Of a stretch of 8,192 bases of DNA, positions 1-5,258 are shown in pieces. The position numbers and the translations under genes were made by a program. The stretch is taken from the NCBI GenBank assembly GCA_003153855.1, contig PMBM01000016.1, forward strand, positions 1-8,192, read 5' to 3'. The notes beneath the pieces were generated by a model. The model was not told the DNA's origin and made no database searches. It was given only the letters and a program-made list of their open reading frames with translations. How positions within the stretch are numbered: the stretch's first letter is position 1; every line of letters begins with the position of its first letter. The stretch comes from Propionibacteriaceae bacterium. Its GTDB lineage: Bacteria > Actinomycetota > Actinomycetes > Propionibacteriales > Propionibacteriaceae.

Positions 1-70
1 CCCCAACGGGATTCGAACCCGCGCTGCCGCCTTGAAAGGGCGGTGTCCTAGGCCGCTAGACGATGGGGAC
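1..70 (-). tRNA. trnE: tRNA-Glu (anticodon UUC), 3' end cut by window edge
   Basis: Read on the minus strand, the sequence folds as a cloverleaf. The acceptor begins GUCCCCA, the anticodon stem CCGCC/GGCGG closes the loop CUUUCAA with anticodon UUC, and the T arm carries GGUUCGAAUCC. The last two acceptor bases, the discriminator and any encoded CCA lie beyond base 1. A TAGACT box at 90-95 (minus strand) is a likely -10 element. The same hexamer precedes the tRNA-Lys gene in this window. Confidence 0.96.
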
Positions 71-89
71 TCGGCCTGAGCCGGGGATC

Positions 90-95
90 AGTCTA
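90..95 (-). promoter_or_regulatory. Probable -10 box of tRNA-Glu
   Basis: TAGACT on the minus strand lies 19 nt upstream of the mature tRNA 5' end. No clear -35 is visible 17 nt further upstream. A CAGCC/GGCTG inverted repeat (99-111) occupies the spacer. The identical hexamer stands at 3612-3617 before tRNA-Lys, which supports the call. Confidence 0.45.
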
Positions 96-153
96 GGACA
101 GCCGCTGGCTGGGAGCGATTCGGGGACGCCGGGGCGCTCCGGGCGCCTCTCGA

Positions 154-159
154 TATCCT
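154..159 (+). promoter_or_regulatory. Possible -10 box of a leaderless transcript
   Basis: TATCCT is followed by 6 nt and then the GTG at 166, so transcription would start at or next to the start codon. No -35 match is seen near 131-136 and no good ribosome-binding site precedes the GTG. Both facts fit a leaderless actinobacterial mRNA. Confidence 0.4.
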
Positions 160-165
160 GACGGG

Positions 166-519
166 GTGCCGCTGCAGATGGACGCTCCCGCCTTCGACGC
201 CATGGTCGACGAGGCGATCGCCCGTGTGCCCGAGAACCTGCTGGCCATGGTCGAGAACGCCGTACTGCTGATCGAGGACGACCCTCCGGCCGACGGCCCG
301 GTCCTTCTCGGCCTGTACGTGGGGATACCGCTCACCGAGCGCGACTCGCACTACTCCGGTGTCCTGCCCGACCGCATCTACATCTTCCGGAAGCCGACGC
401 TCGCGATGTGCGACACGTACGAGCAGGCGGTCCACGAGGTGTCCGTCACGGTGGCGCACGAGATCGCGCACCACTTCGGCATCTCCGACGAACGGCTGCA
501 CGCCTGGGGCTGGGGCTGA
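166..519 (+). CDS. Small zincin-like metallopeptidase family protein
   Basis: This 117-residue protein is nearly full length for the compact zincin-like family that is widespread in Actinobacteria. The motif HEIAHHFGISD (residues 98-108) gives HExxHxxGxxD, so His98, His102 and Asp108 are the expected zinc ligands and Glu99 the general base. A conserved segment, GVLPDRIYIFRKP, lies at residues 65-77. There is no signal peptide or membrane span, so it should be cytoplasmic. The physiological substrate of the family is unknown. The GTG at 166 is chosen because relatives begin with a similar MPxxM...F..LV segment, and because TATCCT (154-159) sits exactly 6 nt upstream, as in a leaderless transcript. 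ATG at 178 is an alternative start. The gene stands alone and converges on the NlpC/P60 gene. Confidence 0.9.
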   Translation: MPLQMDAPAFDAMVDEAIARVPENLLAMVENAVLLIEDDPPADGPVLLGLYVGIPLTERDSHYSGVLPDRIYIFRKPTLAMCDTYEQAVHEVSVTVAHEIAHHFGISDERLHAWGWG

Positions 520-529
520 ACGTCAGCCC
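513..529. terminator. Shared hairpin between convergent genes
   Basis: GGGCTG and CAGCCC form a perfect 6-bp stem around a 5-nt loop. The stop codon of the metallopeptidase gene (517-519) lies inside the stem and loop. The hydrolase gene arriving on the other strand ends at 557, so the hairpin can serve both transcripts. There is no U-tract on either side. Confidence 0.5.
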
Positions 530-556
530 TGCTCGCCGATGGCGTCCTGGCAGGGG

Positions 557-1696
557 TCAGGCGACGCGTCGGCCGCCCTCGAACGGCATCGAGGTCACCG
601 ATGCGATGGCGACGCCGGTGGTGGGGTTCGCCGCGTGCACGATCTTCCCGTTGCCGATGTACATGCCGACGTGGCTGATCCCGGAGTAGTAGAACACCAG
701 GTCCCCCGGCTGCAGGTTCGCGAGGCTCACGGCGGTCCCGACACCGAACTGTGCGTACGAGGTGCGGGGGAGCGAGATGCCAGCCTTCTTGTACGCGGCG
801 GTGGTCAGGCCCGAGCAGTCGTACGCGTTCGGCCCGTTGCCGCCCCACACGTACGCCTTGCCTACCTGGGCGAGAGCGAAGGCGAGCGCGACCGAAGCTG
901 CGTTCGACACAGGACCTGCAGCTGTCGCGGGGACGATGTAGCTCGAGTTCACCCAACGGACCGCACCGTTGTAGACGATCTGCGTGACACCGTTGGTGGC
1001 GACACCCGTGACGTTCAGGAGCGTGCCCGCCGGAATGTCTCCGAGGCTCGTGTAGTCCGCTCCAGAGGTCGTACGGATCATGAGCGCGGCGGTCGCGCGG
1101 ACCTGTCCGGTGATCGCGGGCAGGGCCGCGTTGGACGACTTCGAGGTCAAGGCCTTGGTGCTCGGGGCCGTGGTGGTGGGAGTCGTCGCCGCCGGCGCGA
1201 CGCTGATCCAGGCGCTCGAGACCCAGTGCCCGTCAGTGAGCTGGGCGTAGCCGTTCTGCGTGACGCCGGTGACGGTGATCGCGCGGCCGTTGGGGAGGAT
1301 TGTCCAGACGGAGTACGTGAGGCCCGGGCCCGTGCGGGCGTTGACGGCCTCCAACGTCGTGGCCGAGAAGCTCACGGTGGTAACGGCGGGTGTCTGGACG
1401 CTGGTCCCGGCAGCCTTGAGGTAGGTGGAGAAGACGTACGCGGTGCGGCCGTTGTAGCTGACCTTGGTCCAGCCGTTCGTCGATGTGCCTGTCGCCGTCA
1501 CGTTGGTGCCGCTGGGCAGCACACCGATCACGGCGGTGGCTGTACCGGCACCTGCACGCACATTGACAGTTGTCGTCGCGGTCATGACCGTGTCGGCGAC
1601 CGCCGCCGGTCCCACCACGAGCCCGATGCCCGACAGGCCGAGCGCGAGCGCTGCCGCCACGCCCATCGTGCGCAATCCGCGCAGCACCGTCTTCAC
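557..1696 (-). CDS. Secreted NlpC/P60 peptidoglycan hydrolase with three SH3-like repeats
   Basis: This 379-residue exported protein probably cuts peptide stems of peptidoglycan. A basic N-terminus and hydrophobic core (about residues 3-34) end in AVA-D, a likely signal peptidase I site. Three bacterial SH3-like repeats follow at about 38-94, 111-165 and 199-254, with a Thr/Ser/Pro-rich linker between the second and third. The C-terminal NlpC/P60 domain (about 266-368) has the catalytic cysteine in YDCSG (Cys294), the histidine in SHVGMYIG (His342) and the third polar residue in VHA (His354). The GTG at 1696 is chosen because AAGGGGGA lies about 10 nt upstream and the signal peptide then begins normally as MKTVLRG. 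An in-frame ATG 13 codons earlier lacks these features. Expression is probably controlled from the upstream 290 nt, which carries three GTCAC-type repeats. Confidence 0.93.
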   Translation of the reverse strand: MKTVLRGLRTMGVAAALALGLSGIGLVVGPAAVADTVMTATTTVNVRAGAGTATAVIGVLPSGTNVTATGTSTNGWTKVSYNGRTAYVFSTYLKAAGTSVQTPAVTTVSFSATTLEAVNARTGPGLTYSVWTILPNGRAITVTGVTQNGYAQLTDGHWVSSAWISVAPAATTPTTTAPSTKALTSKSSNAALPAITGQVRATAALMIRTTSGADYTSLGDIPAGTLLNVTGVATNGVTQIVYNGAVRWVNSSYIVPATAAGPVSNAASVALAFALAQVGKAYVWGGNGPNAYDCSGLTTAAYKKAGISLPRTSYAQFGVGTAVSLANLQPGDLVFYYSGISHVGMYIGNGKIVHAANPTTGVAIASVTSMPFEGGRRVA

Positions 1697-1730
1697 GATA
1701 GTAAATCCCCCTTCGTCGGTTGCGAGCCCT

Positions 1731-1754
1731 GTCACTCACGTCACAGAAGTCACA
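1731..1754. promoter_or_regulatory. Triple GTCAC-type direct repeat, candidate MtrA box
   Basis: Three hexamers, GTCACT (1731), GTCACA (1740) and GTCACA (1749), start exactly 9 nt apart, 35-58 nt upstream of the hydrolase start codon. Tandem repeats of this kind are typical targets of OmpR-family regulators. GTCACA-like repeats have been reported for MtrA in mycobacteria, and MtrA is known to control wall hydrolase genes in Actinobacteria. The repeats are visible in the sequence. The assignment to MtrA is inferred. Confidence 0.45.
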
Positions 1755-1821
1755 TCCGACACGTGTGCATCGTGTGTCTCACTGGTTCGAGACCATAGGC
1801 GGTTCTCAGATATCTGGCCAG

Positions 1822-1842
1822 TTATGAAGAAAGTCTTCATAA
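1822..1842. repeat. Perfect 9-bp inverted repeat (possible operator)
   Basis: TTATGAAGA, spacer AAG, then TCTTCATAA. The arms are AT-rich against a very GC-rich background. It lies about 125-146 nt upstream of the hydrolase start. It could be a dimeric regulator site or an mRNA hairpin. No family is recognised. Confidence 0.45.
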
Positions 1843-1973
1843 ATGCACGCTGGAATTACATCGGTGTCATTTATTGCCTTGCGCCGAATGGCGCTCAGAA
1901 TGCGCGAGATTGCCGGATCCGGCGAGGTCTCAATGGCCGCTCAAGACTTCTCGTGAGAATAACAATGGTGTAA

Positions 1974-2001
1974 TTCATTCGCACGGTCGTCAGCGAATGA
2001 A
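1974..2001 (-). terminator. Hairpin enclosing the stop codon of the GroEL-apical-like gene
   Basis: On the minus strand TTCATTCGC and GCGAATGAA form a perfect 9-bp stem with a 10-nt loop, and the TGA stop is the first part of that loop. The sequence following on the minus strand (TTACACCATTGTTATT) is only moderately T-rich. It probably ends this transcript before the hydrolase gene, which would then need its own promoter. Confidence 0.5.
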
Positions 2002-2649
2002 CCAGCTGCCGGCCTTCGAGCTGACCCACACCGTGACGTGGGCGAAGACGGTCGGCGGGCACCAGCCCGCCTGGAGCGAGGTCCGGTCGACGACGTCCAC
2101 ACCAAGCTCGAGGGCTGCTGCCCGCAGGTCCGTGCCCGGATGCTTCACGACGAGAGCACGGCGGGTGCGCTGCACGACGTTGACGGCGAGCGTGTCCAGC
2201 GTGTCCGGGTCCATCGAGCCGGTGACCACGACGAGCGGCCGATCTGCGGCCGCTGCCTTCTCGACCAGCGGGAGCAGCTCCCGTACCGAGCCGATCTCCT
2301 CCACCACGACCACCAACGGGTCGTGGAGCACTGCCCAGCTGGACTCCGGATCGGTGACGAACCGCGGATCTGCCCAGCCGGATGCCAGCTGCGGTGCGGA
2401 GCTCGCTGCGCGGAGCGTGTCGCGCTCGTCAGCGGGGATCGTCTGCTTGACGGCATCGCGTGGAGGGGTGTTCGCCTGCTCGGCGCTGAGGTAGGCGGGA
2501 CCCGCCGCCTCGGGGAGGTTCGGGACGTGGCGGTCGGGCGGGAGGCTCGCCTGCTGGCGACGACGTCGGGAGCGACGGTCGGAGAGGAACGCGAGCGCGA
2601 GCGCGAGCACGCCGAGCGCCGCAGCCCCGACGATGATGCGCCACTCCAT
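1990..2649 (-). CDS. Membrane-anchored protein with an isolated GroEL apical domain
   Basis: The 219-residue product has one N-terminal membrane span (about 5-22) followed by RRSRRRR. The positive-inside rule therefore puts the rest in the cytoplasm. A Pro/Ala-rich linker (about 32-88) leads to a region (about 91-218) that aligns by eye with the chaperonin apical domain: GWADPRFVTDPES against GroEL GYLSPYFINKPET, SVRELLPLVE against NIREMLPVLE, TLDTLAVN against ALATLVVN, and VVKHPG against AVKAPG. Equivalents of GroEL substrate-groove residues Leu234, Leu237, Leu259 and Val264 stay hydrophobic (Leu126, Val129, Leu151, Val156), while Tyr203 becomes Arg96. The equatorial ATPase domain and its GDGTT motif are absent, so no ATP-driven folding is expected. 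ATG at 2649 follows a GGGGG-rich ribosome-binding site. It is divergent, by 55 nt, from the methyltransferase gene. Homology is strongly suggested; the function is unknown. Confidence 0.82.
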   Translation of the reverse strand: MEWRIIVGAAALGVLALALAFLSDRRSRRRRQQASLPPDRHVPNLPEAAGPAYLSAEQANTPPRDAVKQTIPADERDTLRAASSAPQLASGWADPRFVTDPESSWAVLHDPLVVVVEEIGSVRELLPLVEKAAAADRPLVVVTGSMDPDTLDTLAVNVVQRTRRALVVKHPGTDLRAAALELGVDVVDRTSLQAGWCPPTVFAHVTVWVSSKAGSWFIR

Positions 2650-2704
2650 GCCCCCAGCCTGCCACGCGGCCTGTACGGGCTACTGTCGCGAGCGGGAGGT
2701 ACCG

Positions 2705-3556
2705 ATGATCGATGGCGAGCCGAGCCGTACGGCCTGGTCGGCCGCGCTGCACCGTGCCGCGCACCAGATCGTGGACGGGGGAGCGGTGTTCCCGGACGCT
2801 GTGGCCGTCCCCATCACGTGCTGGTCGCCCGAACGGGTCGCCGACGACGCCCGGCTGCACCCTCAGCGACGCGGCATGCGGGCCTTCATCGCCTGTCGGC
2901 ACCGGTACGCCCGCGACGTCCTGGCCCGCAGTGCCGCTGACGCGCAGGTCGTCGTGCTCGGTGCGGGTCTCGACACCATCGCCTACCAACCACTTGGCCT
3001 CCTCGGAGGCACGGTGTTCGAGGTCGACCACCCCGCGACGCAGTCGTGGAAGCTCGAACGGCTCGTCGAGGCCGGCATCAGCCCGACGGTGCCCGTGAGG
3101 TACGTGGCTGTCGACTTCGAGACGGATGACCTGACTGCTGCACTGGAAGCTGCCGGATTCGACCGCGAGCGACCCGCCGCCGTCGTGTGGCTCGGCGTGA
3201 CCGTGTACCTGACGGCTGATGCCATCGAGGAGACCGTCGCGCGGGTCGCCGGGTTGTCGTCCGCCCGGACCGACCTCGTGCTGGACTACAGCGAGCACGA
3301 CCCCGGAACCGGGGCCGGGGCGCGTCGGCGCACGGCCCGGGCGAACAGGGTCGCCTCGATCGGCGAGCCGTGGCTCACGCACTTCACCCCGTCGGAGCTC
3401 GCATCTCTGTTCGAGCGCCACGGATTCGACGAGGTCGAGGACCTCGGGTTCGCCGGCTGGGGCACCCGTTACCTGGGGCTGCCTCCGGAAACCCCGGACC
3501 GACCTAGTGGGCACCTCGTCCATGCCGTACGTCACGGAAGCGGTGCACTGTACTGA
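2705..3556 (+). CDS. SAM-dependent methyltransferase, leucine carboxyl methyltransferase-like (TIGR00027 type)
   Basis: This 283-residue class I methyltransferase resembles the actinobacterial branch of the leucine carboxyl methyltransferase family. The SAM-binding motif is VVVLGAGLDT (residues 82-91). VFEVDHP (104-110) is the acidic end of strand 2, VAVDFE (134-139) lies near the adenine pocket, and VWLGVTVYL (161-169) is the family's post-motif strand. HPQRRGMRAF (52-61) matches the conserved helix before the SAM site. The methyl acceptor cannot be read from sequence. Protein leucine carboxylates are known for distant eukaryotic members only. ATG at 2705 is chosen because GGGAGG (2694-2699) lies 5 nt upstream; an in-frame extension would run back into the divergent gene. 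The 55-nt gap to that gene suggests shared promoter space. Confidence 0.88.
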   Translation: MIDGEPSRTAWSAALHRAAHQIVDGGAVFPDAVAVPITCWSPERVADDARLHPQRRGMRAFIACRHRYARDVLARSAADAQVVVLGAGLDTIAYQPLGLLGGTVFEVDHPATQSWKLERLVEAGISPTVPVRYVAVDFETDDLTAALEAAGFDRERPAAVVWLGVTVYLTADAIEETVARVAGLSSARTDLVLDYSEHDPGTGAGARRRTARANRVASIGEPWLTHFTPSELASLFERHGFDEVEDLGFAGWGTRYLGLPPETPDRPSGHLVHAVRHGSGALY

Positions 3557-3575
3557 TCGGCACCGGACGCGACGA

Positions 3576-3590
3576 TGCCTCCGTGAGGCA
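3576..3590 (+). terminator. Short hairpin after the methyltransferase gene
   Basis: TGCCTC, loop CGT, GAGGCA forms a perfect 6-bp stem 19 nt after the stop codon at 3556. No U-tract follows. It lies just before the tRNA-Lys promoter, a sensible place for a terminator. Confidence 0.45.
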
Positions 3591-3611
3591 GCCGTCCACA
3601 CCGGCCGCGAC

Positions 3612-3617
3612 TAGACT
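3612..3617 (+). promoter_or_regulatory. Probable -10 box of tRNA-Lys
   Basis: TAGACT lies 7 nt before the mature tRNA 5' end at 3625, so the leader would be very short. No recognisable -35 lies about 17 nt upstream. The same hexamer precedes tRNA-Glu on the minus strand at 90-95. Confidence 0.45.
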
Positions 3618-3624
3618 GCTGCGT

Positions 3625-3701
3625 GCGCCTATAGCTCAGTCGGTTAGAGCAGCGTCCTTTTAAGTCGCGGGTCCCGGGTTCGAGCCCCGGTGGGCGTACC
3701 A
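3625..3701 (+). tRNA. trnK: tRNA-Lys (anticodon UUU) with encoded CCA
   Basis: Acceptor GCGCCTA pairs with TGGGCGT (one G-T at each end region), followed by discriminator A and encoded CCA (3699-3701). The D stem is GCTC/GAGC and the T stem CCGGG/CCCGG encloses TTCGAGC. The anticodon loop CTTTTAA gives UUU. The anticodon stem GCGTC/GTCGC contains a U-U mismatch at positions 30-40; the other four pairs are Watson-Crick. Length without CCA is 74 nt. Confidence 0.96.
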
Positions 3702-3707
3702 GCATCA

Positions 3708-3740
3708 GTGCTGTCGGGAGCGGCCTCGCTCGAACAGCAC
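3708..3740 (+). terminator. Two-part hairpin after tRNA-Lys
   Basis: GTGCTGT (3708-3714) pairs with ACAGCAC (3734-3740). Inside, GAGCG (3718-3722) pairs with CGCTC (3727-3731) around a GCCT tetraloop, with a small internal loop between the stems. It starts 7 nt after the CCA end. There is no clear U-tract, which is common in high-GC actinobacteria. Confidence 0.6.
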
Positions 3741-4277
3741 CAACCTCGACCGCCGACGTGGTCGATCCCGATGTGAATCCGAGCGTCCATGAGGGCTCGG
3801 TGGTCTGCGTGCGAACGCCACGTCATCCAGGAAGTGGGAAGGCGACGGCTTCCGCCGACGGGCGACCCATCACAGATGGCAGCGAGCCACGCGCGTGCCG
3901 CCGGTGAAGGTGGCGCCGACAATGGCGTGCGGGGGGTACTCGACAATCGGGCGGAGTGATTGCCGTCTTCCGCATCCCGAATTGTGAGGCCGAAGTTTAT
4001 CATCCTCGTTGGCTGGCTAATCATCCGGGGTCCATCAGCGGATATTCGCGTACAGCGAGAGGCGCCACGGTGACCGATATTCCTGTCTGGTAAGAAATTC
4101 TCAGGTAGCTGCGCTCGGGGATGTGACCTCCGGGCAACATCCCTTGTCAGCGCACAGATCTCCGCTGGTCGTCGCGAGACTCAAGTCTGTGAAGAACCTC
4201 TCATCTTCGGACCGGGGGCACAGTTTTCACCTGTAGTTTCCTTCACGTATAGATACCCCGATCGAGGGAACCCAGAT
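3741..4277. other. Long intergenic region upstream of the GH16 gene
   Basis: About 540 nt without a convincing gene. The left part (to about 3950) has typical GC content but no ribosome-binding site or recognisable protein. A minus-strand frame running into the tRNA is an artefact of antisense tRNA translation. The right part is less GC-rich and holds a GATATTC direct repeat (4041 and 4076), a GGGATGT/ACATCCC stem (4118-4143), a CRP-like near-palindrome (TGTGA, 6 nt, TCTCA; 4188-4203) and the GH16 promoter. No second copy of the tRNA 3' end, which would mark an integrated element, was seen in the window. Confidence 0.5.
4225..4253 (+). promoter_or_regulatory. Probable promoter of the GH16 gene
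   Basis: TTTCAC (4225-4230), a 17-nt spacer and TATAGA (4248-4253) match a sigma-70-like layout. The leader would then be about 20 nt and contains the ribosome-binding site GAGGGAA (4265-4270), 7 nt before ATG at 4278. Confidence 0.5.
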
Positions 4278-5222
4278 ATGTCCATTTCGCATACTCCTGC
4301 ACGCCTGAGAATGGCCGCAGCAGGCGCTGCATTGCTCGCCTTCGCGATAGCTCAGGCCAGCGGTTCGGCTTCGGCGAGCTCGGGCTCGGCGGCGGGAGGG
4401 CTGACGCTCTCGCCGACGTCCACGGCGAATGAGAACTACCTGTCCTCGCGCCAGCGGCCCACGCCGACCGCGACTGCGACGGCCACCAAGACCGCCACCG
4501 CCGCAACCCTGACTCCCACGCCGGTGACGGCACCTGCGTACGCGGGCTGGAAGGCCGACTGGGTCGACGACCTCAACGTCCCGATCGACCAGACGAAGTG
4601 GGGCCGCTACGGATGGGGCTACCAGGTGCCTGGTCAGGGCGCGATGGGTCGCTATCTCCAGTCCAACACCTTCACCTCGAACGGGATCATGACGCTGCGC
4701 ACCCAGTACGTGAACGGTGCGTGGTCGAGCGCAGGCGTCAGCAGCGGAGACTTCTACAGCGCCTCCGGTGGACGGTGGGAGGTGCGGGCGAAGTTCCCGG
4801 TCTCCAAGGGCATCGGCTACGCGTTCCTGCTCTACCCCAACGACGGCACCTGGCCTCCCGAGGTTGACCTGGCAGAGGGCCGTGCGAACGGGCCGCTGGT
4901 GACCGCCACGTACCACTGGGGCGCTGCCAACAACCAGGCGCAGTCGTTCCTCACGAACACGACGATGAGCGCGTGGCACACGTACGGCGCGATCATCGGC
5001 ACCAACACGATCACGTACACGTTCGACGGCAAGCCGTACGCGACGATCACCAACGCGAATGTGACGACGAAGAAGCTGTGGATCGGCTTCCAGTGCGGCG
5101 CGATGGACCCCAAGGGTTCGGCCAAGGCGTACGAGACCGTCGACAACGGCGTTCCCGGCCCGCTCACCCCGGCCGTGTCTGACATCCAGATCGACTGGGT
5201 CGCGCACTACACCCAAGCCTGA
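4278..5222 (+). CDS. Secreted glycoside hydrolase family 16 protein
   Basis: The 314-residue protein has a signal peptide (about 1-34, core AAAGAALLAFAIAQ, probable cut after ASA), a low-complexity Pro/Thr/Ala linker (about 61-85) and one GH16 catalytic domain (about 88-312). The active-site motif is WPPEVDLAEG (residues 192-201), giving Glu195 as nucleophile, Asp197 as the aiding acid and Glu200 as acid/base. The FDG turn (249-251) and the final DIQIDWVAHY strand (302-311) are also typical. The family cleaves beta-1,3 or beta-1,3/1,4 glucans, galactans or related polymers in retaining fashion; the substrate cannot be chosen here. The segment before the active site reads YAFLLYP where many relatives have a tryptophan. 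ATG at 4278 has a good ribosome-binding site. No polysaccharide-related gene adjoins it. Confidence 0.9.
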   Translation: MSISHTPARLRMAAAGAALLAFAIAQASGSASASSGSAAGGLTLSPTSTANENYLSSRQRPTPTATATATKTATAATLTPTPVTAPAYAGWKADWVDDLNVPIDQTKWGRYGWGYQVPGQGAMGRYLQSNTFTSNGIMTLRTQYVNGAWSSAGVSSGDFYSASGGRWEVRAKFPVSKGIGYAFLLYPNDGTWPPEVDLAEGRANGPLVTATYHWGAANNQAQSFLTNTTMSAWHTYGAIIGTNTITYTFDGKPYATITNANVTTKKLWIGFQCGAMDPKGSAKAYETVDNGVPGPLTPAVSDIQIDWVAHYTQA

Positions 5223-5258
5223 GCCACGATCCGCTGCTCGGGACTCGGGCGGTCAGGC
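5217..5258. terminator. Inverted repeat spanning both convergent stop codons
   Basis: GCCTGA (5217-5222) contains the GH16 stop and pairs with TCAGGC (5253-5258), which contains the stop of the minus-strand gene. CCGC (5231-5234) also pairs with GCGG (5249-5252), directly stacked on the right arm but with an 8-nt bulge on the left. It could be a weak bidirectional terminator. Confidence 0.35.

Larger units (their letters stand above)
1697..1989. other. AT-richer, palindrome-dense upstream region of the hydrolase gene
   Basis: No coding signal is convincing here. The region holds the ribosome-binding site (AAGGGGGA), the GTCAC-type repeats at 1731-1754, and several palindromes: CAGATATCTG at 1807-1816, a 9-bp inverted repeat at 1822-1842, GCGCC/GGCGC at 1881-1894 and GCCGGATCCGGC at 1912-1923. 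GAATTACA (1853-1860) recurs inverted at 1969-1976. TATGGT (minus strand, 1792-1797) with TGGCCA 17 nt upstream is a weak promoter candidate for the hydrolase. The consensus blocks of the ydaO/c-di-AMP riboswitch, often found before such hydrolases, are not seen. Confidence 0.6.

Noticed and set aside
359..1798. Long plus-strand open frame across the hydrolase gene
   Set aside because: Arg/Gly/His-rich translation with no domain, antisense to a gene with signal peptide, SH3 repeats and an intact NlpC/P60 active site. It is a high-GC shadow frame.
1697..1989. ydaO/c-di-AMP riboswitch before the NlpC/P60 gene
   Set aside because: This class is frequent before actinobacterial wall hydrolases, but its conserved blocks could not be found on the gene strand.
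2429..3601. Long minus-strand open frame over the methyltransferase
   Set aside because: Antisense to a protein with clear SAM-binding motifs; the translation shows no family and overlaps the apical-domain gene.
3644..4024. Minus-strand open frame running into tRNA-Lys
   Set aside because: Its C-terminus (GARTRDPRLKRTL) is the familiar antisense translation of a tRNA gene, a common false protein.
3600..4277. CRISPR array, insertion sequence or attachment-site duplication
   Set aside because: No spaced repeats, no transposase fragment and no second copy of the tRNA 3' end were seen.
4227..5216. Long minus-strand open frame over the GH16 gene
   Set aside because: Antisense to an intact GH16 domain with catalytic EVDLAE; the composition is typical of a shadow frame.
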